DNA of 64,000 nucleotides from Datnioides undecimradiatus (GCA_008933995.1 WARS01000029.1:21264879-21328878); one strand, 5' to 3'. Positions 1 through 13,403 are shown, counted from the first letter of the stretch. Program-made: numbers and translations. The notes: generated from the sequence alone by a model not told the origin.

Positions 1-489
1 CGAGCTTCCTCAGAGAGGCTCGTATCATCGTGCAACCCGGTATCACGGCCAAAGAGTGTAATAGAGCCGCTGGTCGACCGTGTCAGCAGCGCGGCTTTCC
101 TCAGTTCCTCATTCTGGGATCGAGTAAGGAACGATAAACATGCAACTTCCTGTGCTGAGAAGCACTTCAGGTGATGGCTGGAGTCTGATCGCATCCAGCT
201 TAAAATAAAAAAAGGAACTTGTGCCGGTGATGTGAGTAAACCTGCATCGGTTCAAATAACGGTGACTTTTGGTTTAACAGGGGACAGGAGGTGACGTGTG
301 TGACCGATCCATCCACCGCCATCTGCATCTTTACACACACACATTTACTATTCACACCCTGGTGATGCAACACGACACTGACACACTTCCCTCTTGTGCG
401 TCGGCAGGTTTGTCTTACGTTTTAGCGAGAGTGTGCTGCATCACGACATCGGACTGGACTGTCAACACTTTAACAATATACGTTTTGCA
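1..489. other. Unannotated non-coding sequence
   Basis: Mixed-composition sequence with no convincing reading frame, repeat or motif cluster. Confidence 0.6.
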
Positions 490-665
490 GCTCATCTGAG
501 GCAGGCTAGCCGTTTGCCCCTGCTTCCAATCTTTATGCTAAGCTAAGGCTAGGCTAACCGTACACACATGCGAGTGCTATGAATCAATCCGTCTAATCTC
601 AGGAGAAAGCTCATGAAGTACGTCCCAAAGTGTCAAACACTCCTTTTAATCTCAAATTCTCAACG
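490..665. mobile_element. Old teleost dispersed repeat (GCTAAGCTAAG family)
   Basis: Contains GGCAGGCTAGCCGTTTGCCC, CTTTATGCTAAGCTAAGGC and, near the end, TCCCAAAGTGTCAAAC followed by CTCCTTTTAA. These match, in order, a dispersed repeat I know from many teleost genomes whose end reads roughly 'aaaatgtcaaactattccttt'. No coding capacity. The family name is not certain to me. Confidence 0.7.
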
Positions 666-716
666 CCTTTGCAAAGATCAGGTTGAGGGAGTGATGAGAC
701 GCTTTCATATTTGAGG

Positions 717-769
717 TGTCAGGGCGACTCGAAGAAGCTGTCAGGGCAACTCGAGGAAGCTGTCAGGGC
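717..769. repeat. 22-bp tandem duplication, about 2.4 copies
   Basis: Units at 717-738 and 739-760 (TGTCAGGGCGACTCGAAGAA-type) differ at two positions. A partial third unit follows to 769. Confidence 0.8.
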
Positions 770-1124
770 TCCAGAGGCCAGTTCATCTGCACCCAAAGCT
801 GAGGAGCATCGCTGGGAACAGTCTTCTTCTGCAACAAACCCCCTCACGGTGTTCCTTCCATCTGTGGACAGTCAAACCCCCATGAACACGGTGTAACATT
901 ACCTCAGAAGGAGCTCACTGCTGGGGGAAGCATCGCGTGAAACTCAGTGAGGAGATGTGAGGGAGCAGCGAGGGGATCTGTGGACTCGAGCCACTTCCCG
1001 AGGCTCGCGGCGTAATGCGACGTGTCAAAGACGAGGAACATAACGCGTTGAGCGTCGCGTCAAATCGCTCCGGCTTAAACGGCCTCTCTCTCTCTCTCTC
1101 TCCGGAGCGTGTTTAGGAAATTAA
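770..1124. other. Unannotated non-coding sequence with short (CT)n
   Basis: No gene or dispersed repeat recognised. A short (CT)n run lies at 1085-1101. Confidence 0.5.
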
Positions 1125-1350
1125 AGGCCAGGGATTTTTTTCATAATTGTCTATTTTATCATTTTATTACAGCTAGCTTCCCTCTGATGGGCTCCCTTTA
1201 TGATTTATCAAATACAATTACTGCGTGACTTATTTCAGGAGGCTCTCCATTGCCGACGACCATTAATGTTGGCGTGTGTGTGAGTGTGTCAGCTCTGGTG
1301 TATTTAAATAGCATTAAGTAATTGGAAAAACAGGAAAAGAGGCAGAAAAG
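1125..1350. promoter_or_regulatory. Candidate conserved noncoding element (TAAT-rich)
   Basis: Low-repeat block with dense homeodomain-type words: ATAATTGTCTATT at 1143, ACAATTACTG at 1214, CCATTAATG at 1260 and ATTAAGTAATTGG at 1313. An ATTGTC at 1146 is Sox-like. It resembles a developmental enhancer in composition; conservation was not tested. Confidence 0.4.
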
Positions 1351-1634
1351 CTAAATTGTCTTTGTGGATTTACACACCCATCCCCCCTCGCCCTCTCTCC
1401 CTCTGTCGCTCTTCGTAAATATTGCTTCTATTTTAACGGTAAAATCAGAGAAAATCGTGTTTTGGCTGATGCAACGATGCAATGCAACCAATCTGGAACA
1501 ATTTCACTTTTCTGCTGCTGAGATACTTCTTCCGGAAAAGAGGAAAAGGAGATAGAGAGAGATCGATTTAAAGAAACAGACAGAGAGAGAGAGAGAGAGC
1601 GAGCGAGACGAGGTTAATTCCATACCTTCCCCTC
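1351..1634. repeat. Pyrimidine/purine-rich spacer with (GA)n
   Basis: CT-rich stretch at 1378-1410 and a (GA)n tract at about 1582-1608 that separate two CNE-like blocks. No gene seen. Confidence 0.6.
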
Positions 1635-1875
1635 CCTGTTAATGAAGTGTAGGTGGCGTCCCGGTCAGTGCAGCTAATTGAACAGTGGAGATTACAGCAG
1701 CCGCTGCTCCTCTGTGAAAGGAAGGCCGTGTTCATTAGTCGTTGCCATATAATATTCATTCTCTGTAGAAATATGTAGATAGTAATCTATGCAAAGAGCC
1801 GCCGGGATGATTTTAAAGCTCTCAACATGTACTGTGGTAGCAATACCTCAAACAATTACCACTGAAGAAGTGACG
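1635..1875. promoter_or_regulatory. Candidate conserved noncoding element
   Basis: Non-repetitive block with GTTAATGAAG (1638), GCTAATTGAACAGTGG (1673), GATTA (1690), TTCATTAGTC (1731) and ACAATTACC (1852). Enhancer-like composition only. Confidence 0.4.
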
Positions 1876-3590
1876 GCGTTAGGCGGCGGCTGCTCTGCCG
1901 CCCGTGTCTTTAATTTCCTGCGTTTATCGAACACTTTTACTCACAGAGCCGCGTTTGTTCTCTGATGCTAAATTGTTTTATCTTTAACATTTTAAAGAGG
2001 CTTCAACCGCCTCGTCCAAATCACGACGCAACATTGAAGGATTCAGTGCGCGCATGAGCCTTCAGATCAAGTCCGTACCGCACGCCATCATGTCCCAGTG
2101 TAGCCGCCGCGCACCAAGATCTATGTAGCATTAATGAACCCACGCTTTCTCTGTGCTCAGGACGCATTTTGTGGTTTATGTGGCAATTATTGCTAAATAT
2201 CAGACTCAATGACGTGAGTCTGAACTTTGTAATTGTGTCCAGTGTGATCCATTGTTGCCATGGTAACAAAAAAAATGGCAGTTAACGTTTTGAGATGGTT
2301 GCAGTTTGGTTGGGTTTCGGTAAGGAAGTACGTTAAGTTAGTACACGAAGACACCGACTGCTGGTTCCACACGACAGACGAACACCGGCCTCCTGTTTGA
2401 CTCATCGCTCCACCCGCGAACTGTCTCGCTCTTCAAACTGCGCCACCTGACATGTTTCAGATGCGGGGAGGTTTGGTGCATCGACCTGCACGCAGAACTG
2501 GACTCTGGCGTACACGCTGCACGCAATCTGAAACTCCAAAGCGGTGTTACTTAGAGAGTAGTGGTGCCTAAACACTGTGATAGCGACAGACGCAAGGAGA
2601 TCAATGAGTTTGACAAATTTTAGTATGAGATGATGTGACACATGCTTCCTCTACAACGGCTGGTATGCAAGCGTTGGTCACGACAGCGGCCATATTGGGA
2701 GAGTGTGGTCAGTCATCAGTGATGGCGGCCTTAGACTGTGAGACAACATCTGGAGCTTCACCACCTTTTCCTATTGATCGCTTTTCATCCCAGGCTTCAT
2801 AATCACGCCGAGCTGTCTTCATCCGCCATCATGTTATTTTCATTTAAACCCTATTGTGTGCGTACACCACAGAGGAGTGATTGAAGTGTTATTGCTACTG
2901 TTACTGTCTGTGCTATTCAAAGCCCACTGACGCGGCGATGAGTCAGTGGACGCAGGGCCTCGTAAAACAGACATGGCCACCGTTCAAATAAACAAAGTGA
3001 CCCAGCGTGAGGAACAGGGTGCGTTTTCATTCAAATGTCAAGCCGGCTTTAAGGGGAAGAGCGTCTGAAACTAGATTATGTAAAAAGAAGAACCAGTGAC
3101 CCTGCAGCTTCTCCTATAACTCTCCTATAAATTCAATTTGTCACTTGAAAACACGTGACATTCGTTTTTTTGTTTGTTTGAGGATTTTTGTGGGAAATTT
3201 AGGCTGAAATCTTACAATTAATAGGAAAATCTTGAAGCAGATGCTAAAAGATTATTAACTTTAAATAAAGTGGATATAAAACGTCTACAAACTCTCATAA
3301 AGTCGCAGGTTTTTGAAATGTGACATATAAATGAGGGAACGTAGACTTTGTTTTACATATATCTGTTGTATATTTAAATTTAAAATGTGTTTTACGACAG
3401 GTGGACGGGGCCTTGGATGGGACAAACAGCTGTGACGCCGGCCCTTTCCTCGGGTTTCCTGACGCTGTGGTCGCTGCGGCACGTCTTCATCGGGACAAAA
3501 ACAAAACTCCTCTCTGCTTCTGTCACGTTCCTAACGCCGCTGAAACCTCACCCCCGCTTCCCCCATTCGGTTGCCCGTCAAGCTCAGTGG
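1876..3590. other. Gene-free interval
   Basis: Mixed sequence without a recognisable gene, strong repeat or compact motif cluster. The short frames here have no features of a known protein family. Confidence 0.5.
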
Positions 3591-3960
3591 GACCCTCTCT
3601 CTCTCTCTCTCTCTCTCTCCGTCTCTCACTGCCTCTCTGCCTCTCTCGCCCCCTCCCTCAGGGCAGAAGTAAACCACGCCTTGAGGCCCTGCTCCCATTG
3701 TGTGTCCTCTGCTACTTCTGTTTGGGGCCTTTGTGTGCCGCTAATCAGCCGTGGGGCCATGCTCAGCCCCGAGTGTGTGTGTGTGTGTGTGTCTGTGTCC
3801 CTTGCCCTCATTACGTAGCCACACTGGGAGGCCAGCATGGGAAGTTTCTGCTGCACTATACACCTCCCTCCATCCCTCCATCCCCCGTTCCCTCTTTCCC
3901 TCCCTCTAGCTGTCCATCACTTCCTTCCTCCCCCCTCTCATCTCGCCACCCCATGACTTG
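3591..3960. repeat. Pyrimidine-rich low-complexity block with (CT)n and (GT)n
   Basis: (CT)n at about 3594-3620, (GT)n at about 3773-3798 and (CCCT)-rich sequence at 3860-3950. The open frames here are low-complexity artefacts. Confidence 0.8.
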
Positions 3961-5231
3961 CAGCTACGCTGGTCTTGATTTTTAAATAAAACCGACTGTT
4001 TTAGCCTAAATCCAGAGGTAGTCACTTTTATTTTGGCGTTCGAAAAGTCTCTGGGTTGAAATACTGAACACTTCTGATGTGAAACTGCAAAACTCGGCCA
4101 GCGGAAACTTGGACTTTTGCAGAGACAAACAGTAAGACGGTAATTAGCTTACAAGGATTACGTTAAGTTGCCTGTTGTTGACATTTTGGGCTGCCAGTGT
4201 GCATCTGACTGGCAGGGCTTTTGAAATAATATTTAACTTGGTACACCGCTTTTACGGTTGTTAGCGTTCACCGTTAACCGCCTATTTGCTTTTGAAACAC
4301 GCCGTAAACGCCGGACGGCGCCACGACTTTGCGCACGTCTTCATTTAATCTGTGCCTGAGTACATACGCTCAACGTGTAAACGCCACAGCAGCTGAGCAG
4401 ATCCTGTCTGGGGAGGAAGGCCACTGGATCTGGCTGAAAGCTCTGGAAATCCTCCAGTGTGGACCATCTGAATTCACTTATTTAAGAATCAAAGTTGGCA
4501 TCTGTGACAATCACATGTTAAGATTTGCCCTTTGTGTCGTGACTGTCGACTGCTATGACATGACGGTATGTTCAATATCGAGAGCGTGAACAAATAAGAA
4601 TGAAAATGAGGATAAATAATTAATTAATAATCAAATTAAATCATTTCTGAGTGTCCACTTCATGCTCAGGATGAGACGAGTGATGATGCTCGATGATGCT
4701 GGACGATGATGTTGTCACTGACACATATGTGTGTGTTGGGTTTTAGCTCCTGTGTTGCATATTCATAATTGTTTTTAATGCATTTCACTGTTTTTTAATG
4801 TTAAAGTCAGCGTGTGTGTTCTGTGTTGCACTCGGTAAAGTTGATATTTGATAAACCAGGCTGCACATGACACTTGTTTGTTTGTGATCACATGACATTT
4901 AGTTTAGGACGATGACATAAAGTAAAGAAAAACTCCATTTTCTCTGATAATTCAATCAGTTTCTCGGTTAAATACATGAATAAGTTGGACTCAGTGAACT
5001 GTCCGTTGCTCTTCATTGCTCCCCAGAGTCGCCCGCTGGGTGCCTCCCTCCTCGCCCTCCTGTTCCCCCTCCACTTCTCCTCCTTCTCATCTGTCCATCC
5101 CCTCTTTTCACTCTCTCTCCTCCGGCTTCCCCTACACCCTCTCTCACATACATGATGTATCACCTGTCCGTGTGCGATGAGGTTTTGAGCCACTGGAGCT
5201 CTTTGACTTGAGGACAAGTGTTGGCTCATCT

Positions 5232-5233
<2 letters not shown>
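3961..5233. other. Gene-free interval
   Basis: No gene or known repeat recognised. A short GATGATG-rich cluster lies at 4680-4710. Confidence 0.5.

Positions 5234-5280
<47 letters not shown>
5234..5280. repeat. (CA)n microsatellite
   Basis: About 23 uninterrupted CA units. Confidence 0.98.
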
Positions 5281-5282
<2 letters not shown>

Positions 5283-6799
5283 CTCTCTTATCTCAGATTT
5301 CAGTGTGGGACTCCTTCTTTCACCTGAGCTACAACTCATGTGTCCTCGTCCCTGAGACTGGCAGCATATGAGAATTAAGATTTCCTCTTCTCACTATAAA
5401 AGACTGTCAAGTCAAAACTGATCCATTTAATTAGTGACTCCAGGTTAAATCAATAGTGTAGTTAAGGCATTAAGGTTCAGGACGTCCCGTTTTAAGATTT
5501 ACTGTAAGTGCATTAGTGGAAGGCACCAGGTCCACAAAAACCAAAACCAGCTTCATAACAAATTAAAAACAGCTTCAGTATAAATCTGCCTGTCTGCGCC
5601 TGAAACCCCACATGGAGCCGAGAGAAAGTGACATTAAAAAATAATAACCACCTGCCCCTGAAATACTGCTTTGAAGGATTTCCATGACCCAAAGCTCAGA
5701 AAACTGCTATTAGCTTAAAATATCTATTAAATCTATTGAGTTTGGTCCAGGGAGGACAACATGGGAACTCTGTGTGTGTGTGAGTGAGTGTGTGTTTCTG
5801 TGTATTTTAGAGAGACGTAGATGATAATGAGTGGTGACTCAAGGCTTCCCTGGCCATATAATCCCCTGAACACTCATACAGGTGTTCACAGAAACCAATT
5901 ACCAAAGCAGGAGAAGTGGAGGGTACTAGAGTATTATTATTATTATTAAATATGAAAGAAAACTGCCTTTTAACCCTTTCAGGTCACATTGCTCATATTT
6001 TGCACCTATTTAACAGCATATGTCCAATTATATATATAAAAAATCTATTTCTTTGTATTTTTAAATGAAAATCTTATGATTATGATTATGTGTGTAAAAC
6101 AAATATGGCGTGGTCTCGTTTTAGCTTGAACGAGCCAGTTTCAACCAATAATATCGTGACATCCATCCATCTTTTAGCAGCACAGCGCTACGATTTCTTA
6201 TTTAGCTTTAGCTAGCTAGCAGCGTGATACAATGATTGAATGAATGATACAATGAACCACGCCTCTCCATCCCGCGTCACTTGGAAATGCATCACGATAT
6301 GGAAGCTGCCCTCAGTCGGCAGGAAGTGTTGCGAAATGCCATTTTCCATAAAGACGAATGAAAATATCAGCAGTGCATCTGCACTTCAGTCAGACTTCAG
6401 AGTTTATAGTGCGCCTTGTACATTAGCGACTGCTTCACAGATGTTTTGTAGAGCAAGGTCAACAGCACTACCAACATGCAGCTTATGCACAACAGTAATT
6501 GATGAAATGGCGGACTCGGCTGCTCTCATGCGACTGCCCCTCCGTGTTTACCGAGCACAACAGCAGAAACACGACAGTATATTTCAAAAGCTGCCTATTT
6601 ATGCCGGGACTGCTCACGCTCTTAGAAATGCTAATTGAGCTTTGATTCAGTGCATGGCTAATTACCCCTGTAAGACCGTCTCTGCTATGTCTTTTGTGCC
6701 GCGTATCAGTTTCAATGTGTAGGTCCAGATATTGTGTACAGTAGATCCAGTATGTGTCACTGTGGCATTGTGCAGACCTCATCCTCTGATCCCTGTGCA
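5281..6799. other. Gene-free interval with short (TTA)n
   Basis: No gene recognised. A (TTA)n run lies at about 5933-5948, and AGCTTTAGCTAGCTAGC at about 6206 is repeat-like. The 132-residue open frame at 6240-6638 (plus) has no family signature that I recognise. Confidence 0.5.
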
Positions 6800-7450
6800 G
6801 TTAGCTGACCACAGAGCTCTGAATGGGCTCTTGCAGCTTATTCAAATAAGCCCAATATACCATGTGAGCCACTGTTAGCTTAGCTTATTGTGGCTTTTCA
6901 GCAAATGGACAGTATGAAACTAAACATTCACCTGATTTTGGTGGCAAAGTGAAACTCTCATCTCAGTTCTGACTAATTTCACAACCACAGTCATGCTCCC
7001 CAGAGGATAAACACTCTCCTTATTGAAAACCATGTAAATGTTCCTCTGTTCAACATAACCTGATATCCTGATTTTCAAGTCGTCCCAAAATTTGCTCAAA
7101 GTCCGAAGTGCACACACCTTAAAATAAAGATGGTGGACATGACAGGTCCCGGAAAGTGGAGGTGAAACATCTGAATCACCCCCTGGTGGCTGGTTGTGGT
7201 GTATCTCCTCAGCCCCACTCCCTCCATGTCAGCAGACGGGCCAAACTAAACAAATTAAAACTGAAATGAATTTTTCCAAAGATGGTTTCTGTCATCTCAC
7301 CACGCAGAGGTTTGTGCAAGTGTTGCTTTCAATCAGTTATGTGATGCTTAAGCAAGACCTCCATACTGCAGCTCCACGCCCCGATCGCTACTGCACAGAC
7401 TCTGGCTCCAAACGCCTGCATCAGGGACACTTTACGAGGGAGAAGGAGTG
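6800..7450. mobile_element. Teleost dispersed repeat (CCCCCTGGTGGCTGG family)
   Basis: Words such as GGTGGACATGACAGGTCCC, CACCCCCTGGTGGCTGG, CCCACTCCCTCCATGTCAGC and GATGGTTTCTGTCAT occur in the order I know from a repeat scattered through teleost genomes. No intact protein. Boundaries are approximate. The CCCCCTGGTGGC segment (7179-7190) also resembles a CTCF core. Confidence 0.55.
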
Positions 7451-8090
7451 AGGACATGTTGTTGACTTTTACAGCTCACACTCCAAATTGAATAAGGCAT
7501 CCATCACTGGGATCTTGATGACGTTCATTCATGCTGGGTTATAAAAGTAGCTTTAAATGTCTGCTGTCATGTTTTAAAGAAACCTGGAGAAGATGCATCA
7601 AACAGCAATAAAAGTCTTGGTTCTGACTTGGAATTTGGACTTTGAAGGCCAGCGTTGAAGCCAGCATGTGGCATATATGAAATCTCTGAATTGCAGTGTA
7701 CAATTTCTATGAATCTGTCAAATTGTTTAATGTTTTGGGGGAATTTATGCAACTGTCAGACTGAAAAGCGCTTGTGCAATCACTGAGGCTGTAAAAAAAG
7801 AAAGATAAAGATTCTGGCTTCTTGCATTTTTATGATTATTCAAGATATTTCTGGTTATTTTGCTTTTGAAGTGATTCACTATTCACTATTAAACCTCCAG
7901 CATGCCGTAGTTGGAGCTACACACTGGTTCACAGGTGAGGAGAGTTTTACTGAAGATGGAGGAGTGGGAGGAAGGTGAAGGAGGCACACTGAAGTGCCAA
8001 AGAAGACGACCTGAGTCTCTTGCTTCGTTCCCTCCAAACTTGTAATGGAGGTTTGATTAGCAAGCATGTAATGTACTTTACCCCCACGGA
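7451..8090. other. Gene-free interval
   Basis: No gene, repeat family or clear motif cluster recognised. Confidence 0.5.
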
Positions 8091-8440
8091 TGGAGGCAGA
8101 GGGGGAGGAGGGTGAAGAGAGGCGAGGGATGGAGGGAGAGGTATATTAGGAAGGAGGAGGAGTGCATATAGGCTGCCCTCTCAGCAGGTCTCCTCATCTC
8201 CCCTCCTCCCTCCACCTCCACTTTATTCCTCAACTCCCTCAGAGCAGGACATAAGCCCCCCCCCCCCCCAAAACCTCCAACATCACCTCCTCTGCCTACA
8301 CACACACACACACACACACAAACGCCATCACTCCCTCCCCCCCATAGTTGCACCATGCTGTGTAAGCGGTGGGTGTGGGTGGGGCAGGATGGGGTTGGAG
8401 GTCAGAAGCAGGAAGAGTCGCCCCCCCCCCGCCCCCGTCC
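8091..8440. repeat. GGAGG/CCTCC low-complexity block with C14 and (CA)n
   Basis: Purine-rich sequence at 8091-8165, then pyrimidine-rich sequence with a 14-C run at 8256-8269, (CA)n at 8298-8321 and a further C run at about 8420-8430. The 92-residue Gly/Val-rich frame over it is an artefact. Confidence 0.85.
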
Positions 8441-10184
8441 CATTAACAAGCTGCACGTCTGCATGCAGGAAGTTGTTTGTGCACAGACACAATGCAAGTT
8501 TATTTGAATCCAGCAGGGAAAAGTCGGCTGTGTTGTCACGCCGCTGCTTTTGGGGTTAAAGGCTACGGAAAATGTTGAGGCGGCATCCATCGGCGTTGCT
8601 TTTACTGGCAGAAAGGAAAGGAAACGTCATCAGGAAGAGAGAAAAGCCCCACAAATGTACAAAAATCAGCCTCCATCTGTTTAAAGATATGAAAATTAGA
8701 TTAAAATGTATTGGTTTTATTGCTTTTTCATCTTGCTATCCTGTTTCCTTTACCCTCTGGAAGATGGTGCAATTTAAAATGTTCAACTGATGCAATTTAA
8801 ACCAAAACCATTAACAAACTTTTTATAAAATCAGCACAATTGCATCGCCAGAATGTAAAATTTGCATTTGTGCAAACCTTTGCACACCTTAAAACAGCCC
8901 GTTCTTATATAAATAAGCCGTTTTGACATTACTTTGAATTATGGAGGCGAGGTACAATCAAAATGTAGTGTCCTTGCTCAATTCCCTGATTTACAATGAC
9001 TCATCAGCCACGTTTCATCCAAGGCAAACAACACAACACTGTCAACACTCATTTATAAACATGACCGATCACCTGCTGCAGCTGAAGGATTCTCCTAAAT
9101 GTCAGACAAATCCCCTTAATCTTTAAAAAATTCAAACAAAACGTCTTTTTGGTTCTTATTTAATGTGAACAATGCAAGTTTCTCTCCATCCCTCCGCGCC
9201 TCCCACCACGCCAGATCAGTGTTTCTCTTTCCCCCTCTGCCTCACTGTGCTGTCGGCTCAGGGTGTGAGCAGAACAACGCTAATGTGTGGAGACACCTGA
9301 CAAGCCCGCGGGCCTTTAGGGCTCAGCCTAATCACTCTGGACCCAAACCCATCGGGAATTAAACCTGCAAAACCAAACAGTCGCTGTGGGAGCTGGCTGG
9401 CATCTGCTGGGGCCACTCGAACGGCCGCTGAGGGGAAGGACGACGCGGGCTGTGTGTCTGTGAAAACCCAGGCGTTGTTTTAAGAGAGCGGGATCCAGGC
9501 TCTGAGCAGATTTATGCGCAAACTTGCAGAGCGAACAATTAGGCTGGAGGAATAACTTTGATTTTTAGACGTGCACGTTTTCCTAAAAAAAAAAAATCGG
9601 AGGATTGAAAAACATGAAAAGTGGTAAATATGTGCATGACTTGACTCTTCTGCCGTACTCAACCAACAAAAGCCTGATTTGTTTGCATGCTAGCTGCAGC
9701 GTTATTGCAATTGCTTGGTTTTCCAGAAGCAGAATGCATCATGGGAAACGTCTACTCTCGCCTCTTCTGTAGGTATTTCTTAACCAGACTTTGATATTTT
9801 TTCACTCCCACAGTGACGGTAAATCTGACAGCACTAAGGTCTCAGGGTTGAATCCCGCACACACGCACAAACACATCCATCTGCCATTGTATCACAGGAG
9901 CATGTCCGGAAAATTATAATTCTGCACGAGCAGGCAGGGTCTGATAAACGCTGGCTTACGACAACATAAAGGAGGCTTGACAGCCAGAGGCCAAGAGTCA
10001 GCCTGAAGATGTCGCCGCAGTGTGTTTGAACGAACATTAAAGCCCCTTTTCCACCATTCGGAGTACAGTAGTGCGTTAACTTTAAAATTAATGGGGATTT
10101 TCCAGTGTTTAAAGTACAGTAGCTTGTTAACTCCGGTATCTGTTAAGCCACGCAGGGCCCCTCTCCACTCTCTCTCTCTCTCCA
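8441..10184. other. Gene-free interval, possible SINE scrap
   Basis: Mostly unremarkable. At 9820-9860 GACAGCACTAAGG is followed by GGGTTGAATCCCGC, which resembles a tRNA B-box (GGTTCRANTCC) and the 3' half of a tRNA-derived SINE. No A-box is visible at the right distance, so this is weak. Confidence 0.3.
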
Positions 10185-10312
10185 GATGCCCTCATTAATT
10201 TTAGATTGGCTCTAAATGAGTCTCCTTCATCGTGGCCGAGGTTTTCTAAATTAGATTCATTTATATTTAAATTGTGAAACAGGCGTGGTTAATGAGAGAA
10301 TCATTATTTTTG
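10185..10312. promoter_or_regulatory. Candidate conserved noncoding element
   Basis: Compact AT-rich block with CTCATTAATTTTAG (10191), AAATTAGATTC (about 10248), TTTAAATTGTG and GTTAATGAGAG (10288). Homeodomain-type sites are dense. Conservation untested. Confidence 0.4.
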
Positions 10313-12380
10313 GGGGGGGTTATTTCAGATGGGCTGATAGTTGGGGTGGCTCAGTGCTGTGTGTAAGTGTGTGTGTGTGAAGTCAAGCCACCGGCATGAT
10401 GTGGAGACGCACGGCGTTTTCATTTTTCTCTGAATAACACTGAAAATCACCGACGCGCGGGGGGGTTCAGAATAAAGGTGTGAAAGCCTTTGGAGACGGA
10501 CTAATTGGCAGCGAGGCCTCTTCGGCGGCACATTAACGGTTTTAACAAGTTTAAATCAGCAAACATGGGAAGAAGTGAGGGGACGCGTGGTTCCTCCGGC
10601 TACGCTGAAAGATCGAATTCTTCAAAAGGTCAGAAAATAATGTTTCTTATGTTTTCTGCGTCTTACGTAAGAAGGGAGGCCATGCCAGGTGAAATCTGAG
10701 CAGCTTCAAAATACACACAACGCATCTTTGTTCGCTCCCTTTGTTAACACCCAATTAAACGCTCTTAAGGCTAATGTGCCGTTTTCAACACATCCGTGCA
10801 GTTCTCGGCACCGCGTGTGGCGAAAACGCGTTACAGGATACGGGCGTTGACTTAACAGGTGCCTCTGTCGACGCGATGACGTCCCGACAAAGCAGCCGGA
10901 CGCCTCTCGACCTAAACTGCTAAAACTGCGGTGTTGAAAATGTCACATCTCAGGACGAGAGGACCTGAGGTGGAACAACAGAGCTACCCCTCCGACCCCC
11001 ACCCTCCCGTCCATCCTCATAAAAGACACAAATCACACAGCGCTTTACAGCTGTACGTCTCCTCACAAGGCATCTCACAGCTCTCCGCGTCCTATAGCAA
11101 CCCCCAGATTCTCCCCGCCAGGAATTTGACTGTTAGGAATCTAAGTGCCAGGCGTTTAAAACCTGAGGAATGCTATTGTTCTGGTCACAGCTGCACCAGC
11201 ACTGGCCTGGCTACTGCTGCCACTGTGTGTGTGTGAGAGTGTGTGTAAGTGTAAAGAGGGGGAGGAGGAGGGGGTGGGTTTGGAGGAAGGAGGGCGGGAG
11301 GAGTCGAAGGTGTGAAAAAGGCAACTTTATGTGTTTCCAGTGCTCTGCGGTCTCGTGACAAAGCAGCACATAGTTGACAGCGAGTTGACACATTCCTCAG
11401 GCCTGGACGGCTGCAAAAGCTCTCTCCACCCTCTCTCTCTCTCTCTCCCTCCCTCCCTCCCTCCTTCCTCCAGCAACATATATCCCATTTCATGTCTGAC
11501 GCTCTGTCTTTGAAACACAAAGTCAGCATGATTTTGATTCAACACATTTCCAGCACAGATGCAATTTAGAGCAGATATTAAACTTCCCAAACTACTAAAA
11601 CTAAAATTCACAGAGATAAAGAAACCATATTATTACAATTTATATAAAAGCTGTGTGCAACAAGGTGGAACCACACAGGAAAACACAAGGAAAAGCAGTA
11701 CTGCATTAGATCTGCTACCGGTGCTCATTAGAATCAGGTTATTCACCTCTGAGTGCAAACAAACAAACTTGACTTCCTGTATTTGCATGTTCGCTGCATG
11801 TCTGCAGAGAAAAGCATGTTCGTCACGTTCATCATAAACGTGCTGCAGCTGAGGTTAGGACTCTGAGTATTTTAAAATCAGAAACTCAGACGTGAAGTTA
11901 GCTGAAACTGCGGCGCGCACCAGGTCACGCCGCGCTATCTCCATGACAACTGTTCCCAATAAGAAAAACATGAGACAGCTGAAATGTAAAAAGCTTTGAT
12001 TTGTTTTTATCTTTTTGGTCAAATCACATCTGATTATTGTAGCTGTTGGTTGTTCAGGCTGCTATTTCTTTCACATTATTATCTATGCACAGGTAAATAG
12101 GCTAGTTTTCTCTCTCCCTGCACAATAATATGATATTTTTTAATGTTTACGTCCGTCATGTGCTTGTAACTTGTGAACAGAGGTCAAACTCAGTGTTGTG
12201 TGCTGTGACAGAGACTGACTGCACGGGCTTTGTCATCTCCTTTTAAATGCAGCATTACAGCAGCGATCCCGGTGCCCGAGCGACAAAGACAGTCTGCAGA
12301 TCCGCTGGATTTCATGTTTTCTATATGATACATGCACCACGAGAGGAAGCAGAAGCAACAGTAGGGAGATGGCAGGCTTC
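10313..12380. other. Gene-free interval with short microsatellites
   Basis: (GT)n at about 11224-11250, a GGAGG-rich stretch at 11259-11300 and (CT)n grading into (CCCT)n at 11428-11465. Otherwise no gene or repeat family recognised. Confidence 0.5.
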
Positions 12381-12598
12381 CTCTCTCTCTCTCTCGCTCT
12401 CTTTCTAGTAATTACCATCCAGCTGCTTGGAGGAACAATGCTTGGCTCTCTTCCAGACGGCTGACTTCATACACTCTGTGCCACGCTCAATTTGGAGCGC
12501 AGCGGAAGCTGGGCATGACTGGCACCCTCCAGGGCATTGCTGTCTCTCTCTATGGGATTCACTGTGTGTGTGTGTGTGAGTGTGAGTGTGTGTGTGTG
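12381..12598. repeat. (CT)n and (GT)n tracts
   Basis: (CT)n at about 12381-12402 and interrupted (GT)n at 12563-12598. Confidence 0.9.
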
Positions 12599-13401
12599 CA
12601 TCGTTGGGTGTGTTCCCTAAACCTACCAGTTCCCATTTGCCATCCGGTTCCTGCATTATCCCGGTCTCTTGATCACATCTTCACTCTCCTGTTCTGTTGC
12701 GTCACTGGAACAACAAAGCAAAATGAAAGAGAAGATGAACAAAAAGTGACGATTGTTGACACTTTTGCACATTTTAATCGGTTTTCTTGACAGCAGAGTG
12801 GTGTCGGGTCGTTATCAGAGAAATCTTCATGCAAGAAGGAGCTTCAGCTGTTGTAGTTTTTAATTTTTTTCTGCTTTGTTTGCAGTAATTAGGTGAAAAT
12901 CAGAAGAGGAGCACCGGCGGACAAAGACGATTTCCACCTATAGCAGCTCAGACTTATTTGACAGATGATCAGCTCTGAGCAAAAAACAAAAGAAAAGTTA
13001 CCACGTAATCATCTTTCCACCGTGTTTCACAGAGCCGATGATGTTTGAATTCATAGGAGGCCGATTCATAAATGCTCAGCCTTGGTGAAAAGCTGCTGTG
13101 AAGGTCAGAGTTCACACTGAAATCCTTGCACACCCACAGCAGTTCACGCTGCTCCCCCGATACAAAGTTGTGTTACCAGGCAACGGGTACAGTTCGGGCT
13201 AGTAGCTCGCCGACTCTCTTCCTTTCGTGCGCTGCAACAACAAAGTTGAGCTGCAGAAACTTAAAGCTGACTCTTAGAAACTGATGCGGAGCTTTGGCTA
13301 AAACTAATGTAGCAGCAAATCTACTAGCAGCCATTTGAATATGAAGAACTCCCTCATTATACGGGTCAAAGGAAGCTATTGTTGCACCCACATGCATCCA
13401 T

Positions 13402-13403
<2 letters not shown>
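12599..13403. other. Gene-free interval
   Basis: No gene or known repeat recognised. Confidence 0.5.
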
